Shown: piece by piece, positions 60,160 to 64,000 of the stretch
How positions within the stretch are numbered: the stretch's first letter is position 1
How the letters are laid out: each line of letters opens with the position of its first letter
NCBI GenBank assembly: GCA_902584805.1
Contig: CACIBE010000007.1
Coordinates: 1-64,000 of the forward strand
Length of the DNA: 64,000 nt
Source of the DNA: an uncultured Alphaproteobacteria bacterium
GTDB lineage: Bacteria; Pseudomonadota; Alphaproteobacteria; HIMB59; GCA-002718135
Direction: 5' to 3'
Made by a program: the position numbers and the translations under genes
Notes under the pieces: generated by a model
Database searches by the model: none
The model's input: only the letters and a program-made list of their open reading frames with translations
What the model was told of the DNA's origin: nothing

Positions 60160-60939
60160 TACTGGAAAAGTTTCGCTATCTAAAACTTCATTATTTTTGA
60201 GATTGATATTTGGAAATGGGGGAGACATTTCACCTTTCCTCTTAATATATCTTGCGTCATCACCAGTAAATCTAACTGAAAAAGCTCTTCTTCTATTATT
60301 TGAATTATTACCATATGAAGCATGAATTGTTGCATAGTTAAATGCTATGGCATCTCCTAGCTCACATTCATAGGAAATAATTTCATAATCTTTTCTATTA
60401 TTTTCAATATCTGGAATTTTTTCAAATTCTTTATCTTTATGATCATAATCATAACCTTTAAATTTTGTAGGTAAAAATATTTTATTCCATTTATGTGACC
60501 CTAGTATGAATTCCATTGATGAATTAATATCAATTTTATCAAGTGGTATCCAAATACTTACATTATCTCTTCCTTGTACACAGTAATACCCCTGATCTTG
60601 ATGCCACGGTGTTCTTTTTTTAGATCCTTTTTCTTTTATTAAAACATGCTCATGGAATAAATTTACTTTTTTAGATTTCATTAATGAGCCAGCAATTTTT
60701 GCAATATTAGAATTAAAAATAAAATTTCTATACTCTTTTATTCTTTGCCAATTACAATAATCATCATAAAATATCTCTTGATTATTTTCTTCTTCATAAA
60801 CACATTTATATTTACTTGGGTTTTTAAAATTATGCTCAACACCCTTTCTTAGTTCTTCAATCCATTTTTGATCAATAATTCTTTTTAGTAATACAACTCC
60901 ATTATTCTGAAACTCATTACTAGTATTTTTTTCAATCAT
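60145..60939 (-). CDS. Phytanoyl-CoA dioxygenase (PhyH) family protein
   Basis: TPWHQDQGYYCVQG, IPLDKIDINSSMEFILGSHKW, HASYGNNSNNRRRAFSVRF. Confidence 0.88.
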   Translation of the reverse strand: MIEKNTSNEFQNNGVVLLKRIIDQKWIEELRKGVEHNFKNPSKYKCVYEEENNQEIFYDDYCNWQRIKEYRNFIFNSNIAKIAGSLMKSKKVNLFHEHVLIKEKGSKKRTPWHQDQGYYCVQGRDNVSIWIPLDKIDINSSMEFILGSHKWNKIFLPTKFKGYDYDHKDKEFEKIPDIENNRKDYEIISYECELGDAIAFNYATIHASYGNNSNNRRRAFSVRFTGDDARYIKRKGEMSPPFPNINLKNNEVLDSETFPVLISS

Positions 60940-61701
60940 TTAATCTTTAATTCTATATCCTTTTGAAAATGTATATGTGATAAATATTATGCATCCAATT
61001 AGAATTGTTAGGATAGTTAATGTACTTGTAAGTAGTGATACATCAGAAACTTCATAAAAACTATATCTGAAACCGCTTATTAAATATAAAACAGGATTAA
61101 GTAATGATATTTTCTGCCAAAATTCTGGAAGCATATTAATAGAGTAAAAACTTCCACCTAAAAAAACTAACGGTGTAATTATTAAAATTGGAATAATTTG
61201 TAATCCTTCAAAGCCTTCGGCATACATTCCAATTATAAAGCCAAATAAAGCAAATGTAATTGATGTTAGAATTAAAAAAAACATCATGAGAAGAGGGTGA
61301 TCTATTCTTACATCTACAAAAAAATTAGCTGTTAGAATAATTACACATCCAATTATTAATGATTTGGATGCTGCGGCTCCTACAAAACCAAGTACTATCT
61401 CAAATGATGATAATGGCGCAGCAAGTATTTCATAGATAGTATTTGTAAATCTTGGAAAATAAAAAGCAAAAGAAGCATTTGAAATTGATTGAGTCAAGAT
61501 AGTTAACATAATCATTCCTGGTACGATATAAGAGCCATAATTTATTCCATCTATCTCTGTAATTCTTGAACCAATTGCAGACCCAAAAACTACAAAGTAA
61601 AGAGAAGTTGTGATTATTGGCGAGGCAAGACTTTGAAATAAGGTTCTTCTAAACCTTTCCATTTCATGAATATATATTGCTTTAATTCCGTACCAATTCA
61701 T
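60940..61701 (-). CDS. ABC-2 type transporter permease
   Basis: Six-TM ABC-2 permease; FLGGSFYSINMLPEFWQKISLLNPVLYLISGFRY. Confidence 0.9.
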   Translation of the reverse strand: MNWYGIKAIYIHEMERFRRTLFQSLASPIITTSLYFVVFGSAIGSRITEIDGINYGSYIVPGMIMLTILTQSISNASFAFYFPRFTNTIYEILAAPLSSFEIVLGFVGAAASKSLIIGCVIILTANFFVDVRIDHPLLMMFFLILTSITFALFGFIIGMYAEGFEGLQIIPILIITPLVFLGGSFYSINMLPEFWQKISLLNPVLYLISGFRYSFYEVSDVSLLTSTLTILTILIGCIIFITYTFSKGYRIKD

Positions 61702-62626
61702 TATTATTTTCCTTTATTAGTTTAATGAAAATCTCTTCCAGTGAACTTTGCTCAGTATTAATATCTTTTATTTCATAACCATCTTTTTTTACATCATTTA
61801 ATAATTCAGTAATATCAGTTGTGTTTGAGTTTAAATTATAGGTATGTGAGATAATTTTATTTGTTTGATCTAAAGTAAAATTATATTTTGATAAATTACC
61901 ATTTATTTTTTCTATAGGTTCAAATAATTCAATTTTAATTGTTTTTTCTCCAAGTTTTTTAATTAATTTATCTTTTTCATCGACTAAAATTATTTTACCA
62001 TCGTTTATAACTGCCACTCTATCACTTAACTCTTCAGCTTCTTCAATATAATGTGTTGTTAAAATAATTGTTACTCCATCTTCATTTAATTTTTTTACAA
62101 CATCCCACATGTCTTTTCGTAATTCAACATCCACACTAGCTGTTGGTTCATCTAAAAATAATAATTTAGGTTGGTGAGATAAAGCTTTAGCTATCAGAAC
62201 CCTTCTTTTCATTCCACCCGATAGTTCTTTAATTTTATTATCTTTTTTGTCCCATAAGGATAGTTGTTTTAAAAGCTTTTCTATATAATTATGATCAGGC
62301 TTCTTACCAAAAAGACCTCTAGAATAATTAACATTGTTCCAGACAGTTTCAAAAGATTCAAGATTTAATTCTTGAGGAACAATACCAGTTATTTTTCTAG
62401 TAGTTCGATAATTTTTAACAATATCCATATTATTTATTTTTATTGTTCCTGTATTAAAATTTACAATTCCACAAATTGAGTTTATTAGTGTTGATTTTCC
62501 TGCACCATTTGGTCCAAGTAGAGCAAATATTTCTCCTTCTTTAATATTAAGATTTACATTTTCTAATGCTTTAACTGAATTTTTATAAAATTTAGTTACA
62601 TTATTTATCTCAAGTATATTCTTCAT
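61682..62626 (-). CDS. ABC transporter ATP-binding protein
   Basis: LLGPNGAGKSTLIN, ELSGGMKRRVLIAKAL, LLFLDEPTA. Confidence 0.93.
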   Translation of the reverse strand: MKNILEINNVTKFYKNSVKALENVNLNIKEGEIFALLGPNGAGKSTLINSICGIVNFNTGTIKINNMDIVKNYRTTRKITGIVPQELNLESFETVWNNVNYSRGLFGKKPDHNYIEKLLKQLSLWDKKDNKIKELSGGMKRRVLIAKALSHQPKLLFLDEPTASVDVELRKDMWDVVKKLNEDGVTIILTTHYIEEAEELSDRVAVINDGKIILVDEKDKLIKKLGEKTIKIELFEPIEKINGNLSKYNFTLDQTNKIISHTYNLNSNTTDITELLNDVKKDGYEIKDINTEQSSLEEIFIKLIKENNNELVRN

Positions 62627-62629
62627 AAT

Positions 62630-63808
62630 TTAAATTTTTGTAATTAGATTTGGAATATTTTGTTTAAATTTGAAATAACCTTTTTTTGAAAAAATCCAAC
62701 TATTAAGATCATATTTTCTATTAAAAATTATAAAATTAATTGATGGGTATTTTGTAATTATTTTTTTATAAATTTTTTTCCAATTTCCCTTTGTAACATA
62801 GGGCAAATAAATTTCTTGAATTTGAAATTTTTCTATCCATTTATCTAAATCTTCAAAATAACTTTCAAATTGAATATCAATTTTAATATTTTTATAAAAA
62901 TTATCATCACTGAAACATGAAATACAAATACTTTTTATATGTTTAATTATTTTTTCAGAGAAATAGTGATCATTATAATCTTCTAATGGCAAACCTGTAA
63001 AAACATTTACTTTTTTATGATTTAAATCTTTTAGAATATTTAATTCATCAGTTGGTATTAAAATATATTTTATCTCTTCAAGATTATAATCAGAATTTAA
63101 ATTTAGTTCATTTACATTATAAATTTTTTCTTCAATTAAAGGATTTGCATTTTCATTTAAAATTTCATTATCTGATATTTCAATATTACTATATTTTTCT
63201 ATATTACTTTTTCTTGCCAAATAATTTTTACCCTTAGTCTGTATACCGGCAACCCATCTCCATGATAGAGTATTAGATGCTGGATCCCCATCTAATAAAT
63301 GTTGCATAAAAAAATCTGCTCCAAGTTGCCAAGGTAAATTAAGAGTAAAAATCCAAATTGAGGCAAACCACATTCTTACATGGTTATGCAAGTATCCATT
63401 TTCTTTAAGATTATTTACCCAATTATTAAAAAATGATAGATTGGTATTTCCAGAAATTGCATTTAAATAAAATTTTTTATTACCAAATTCTTCAATTAAT
63501 TTATTTCTATCTTCTAAATAATCAGAATAAACCGAAGGTCTATGTTCAAGCCAGCCTTTCCAATAAGTTCTCCAATAAATTTCTTGGATAAATTTCTCAC
63601 ATTCTCTAAGATCATATTTTTTTAAGACTTCCCCCAAAACTTGTTCTTCAGAAATTAGCCTATATCTTATGAAGGGAGATAATAGAGATGTAGTATTATT
63701 ATTAGATCTGTCTTCACTGTAATTTCTATTTGCTTCATAATATTTTCCAGTTTTAGGCAAATAAGATAGGAGTTGCTCTTCAGCAAAGCTGATATTTGAT
63801 TTTAACAT
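62630..63808 (-). CDS. Photolyase/cryptochrome FAD-binding-domain protein lacking the N-terminal antenna domain
   Basis: FIQEIYWRTYWKGWLEHRP, LHNHVRMWFASIWIFTLNLPWQLGADFFMQHLLDGDPASNTLSWRWVAGIQTKGKNYLARKSNIEKYS begins within ~40 aa of the N terminus. Confidence 0.85.
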   Translation of the reverse strand: MLKSNISFAEEQLLSYLPKTGKYYEANRNYSEDRSNNNTTSLLSPFIRYRLISEEQVLGEVLKKYDLRECEKFIQEIYWRTYWKGWLEHRPSVYSDYLEDRNKLIEEFGNKKFYLNAISGNTNLSFFNNWVNNLKENGYLHNHVRMWFASIWIFTLNLPWQLGADFFMQHLLDGDPASNTLSWRWVAGIQTKGKNYLARKSNIEKYSNIEISDNEILNENANPLIEEKIYNVNELNLNSDYNLEEIKYILIPTDELNILKDLNHKKVNVFTGLPLEDYNDHYFSEKIIKHIKSICISCFSDDNFYKNIKIDIQFESYFEDLDKWIEKFQIQEIYLPYVTKGNWKKIYKKIITKYPSINFIIFNRKYDLNSWIFSKKGYFKFKQNIPNLITKI

Positions 63809-63819
63809 TTTAATATTAA

Positions 63820-64000
63820 TTAATCGTCAGGTAATTTTTTAGAGCGCCTATTAAGTATTTCCATGTGACGCACTCTTAATACTACAATTGCGATTGCTAA
63901 TATCAATATTGCTACAGACTCATACACATATGCTGATGGATCTACATCTTTTCTTTGCATAATTATCATTCTGGCTAGAGCTGTCATTGCAATGAAAAGA
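63820..64000 (-). CDS. PsiE-like membrane protein, C-terminal part (runs off window)
   Basis: Minus-strand open frame to TAA at 63820-63822: LFIAMTALARMIIMQRKDVDPSAYVYESVAILILAIAIVVLRVRHMEILNRRSKKLPDD. Confidence 0.5.
   Translation of the reverse strand, partial: LFIAMTALARMIIMQRKDVDPSAYVYESVAILILAIAIVVLRVRHMEILNRRSKKLPDD

Noticed and set aside
63052-63237. 61-aa + strand ORF opposite the photolyase-like gene
   Set aside because: Leucine/tyrosine/phenylalanine-rich antisense translation without support.
1-64000. CRISPR arrays, IS elements, prophage modules, rRNA genes
   Set aside because: No regularly spaced repeats, transposases, phage structural genes, integrases or rRNA-like sequence found on either strand by reading and by the ORF track.

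Overview
This is a dense, AT-rich bacterial chromosome segment with short or overlapping intergenic junctions. Gene content and synteny (pcm-like/tolC/popZ-like/valS, argS/SPOR/scpAB/tatABC/serS/pcm, aapJQMP, an NDUFS4-type complex I subunit, a GAAC-N7-GAAC LexA box) indicate a streamlined marine alphaproteobacterium, SAR11/HIMB59-like by inference only. I recognise about 65 coding genes, three tRNAs (Arg-TCT, Asn-GTT, Cys-GCA), a tandem glycine riboswitch upstream of gcvTHP, several intrinsic terminators and one strong candidate small RNA. There are no CRISPR arrays, IS elements or rRNA genes. The observations most worth follow-up are: (1) a tightly coupled iolC-iolB-class II aldolase-mtnP-mtnA-(class II aldolase::SDR fusion)-cupin operon that could form a 5-deoxy/5-methylthio-sugar to DHAP + aldehyde route; (2) a 1,152-bp insertion between scpB and tatA, bounded by 31-bp direct repeats (29/31 identical) that duplicate the tatA promoter and carry a DEDDh exonuclease plus an un-tracked 47-aa basic ORF; (3) a three-hairpin intergenic RNA candidate at ~48.2 kb with GGA-containing loops; (4) an in-frame TGA interrupting a 2OG-Fe(II) oxygenase gene beside tRNA-Arg; (5) a possible alternative-pairing leader upstream of metC; (6) a photolyase-like protein lacking the N-terminal antenna domain; (7) a minimal PopZ-like protein; and (8) an SOS-type box in front of umuDC.
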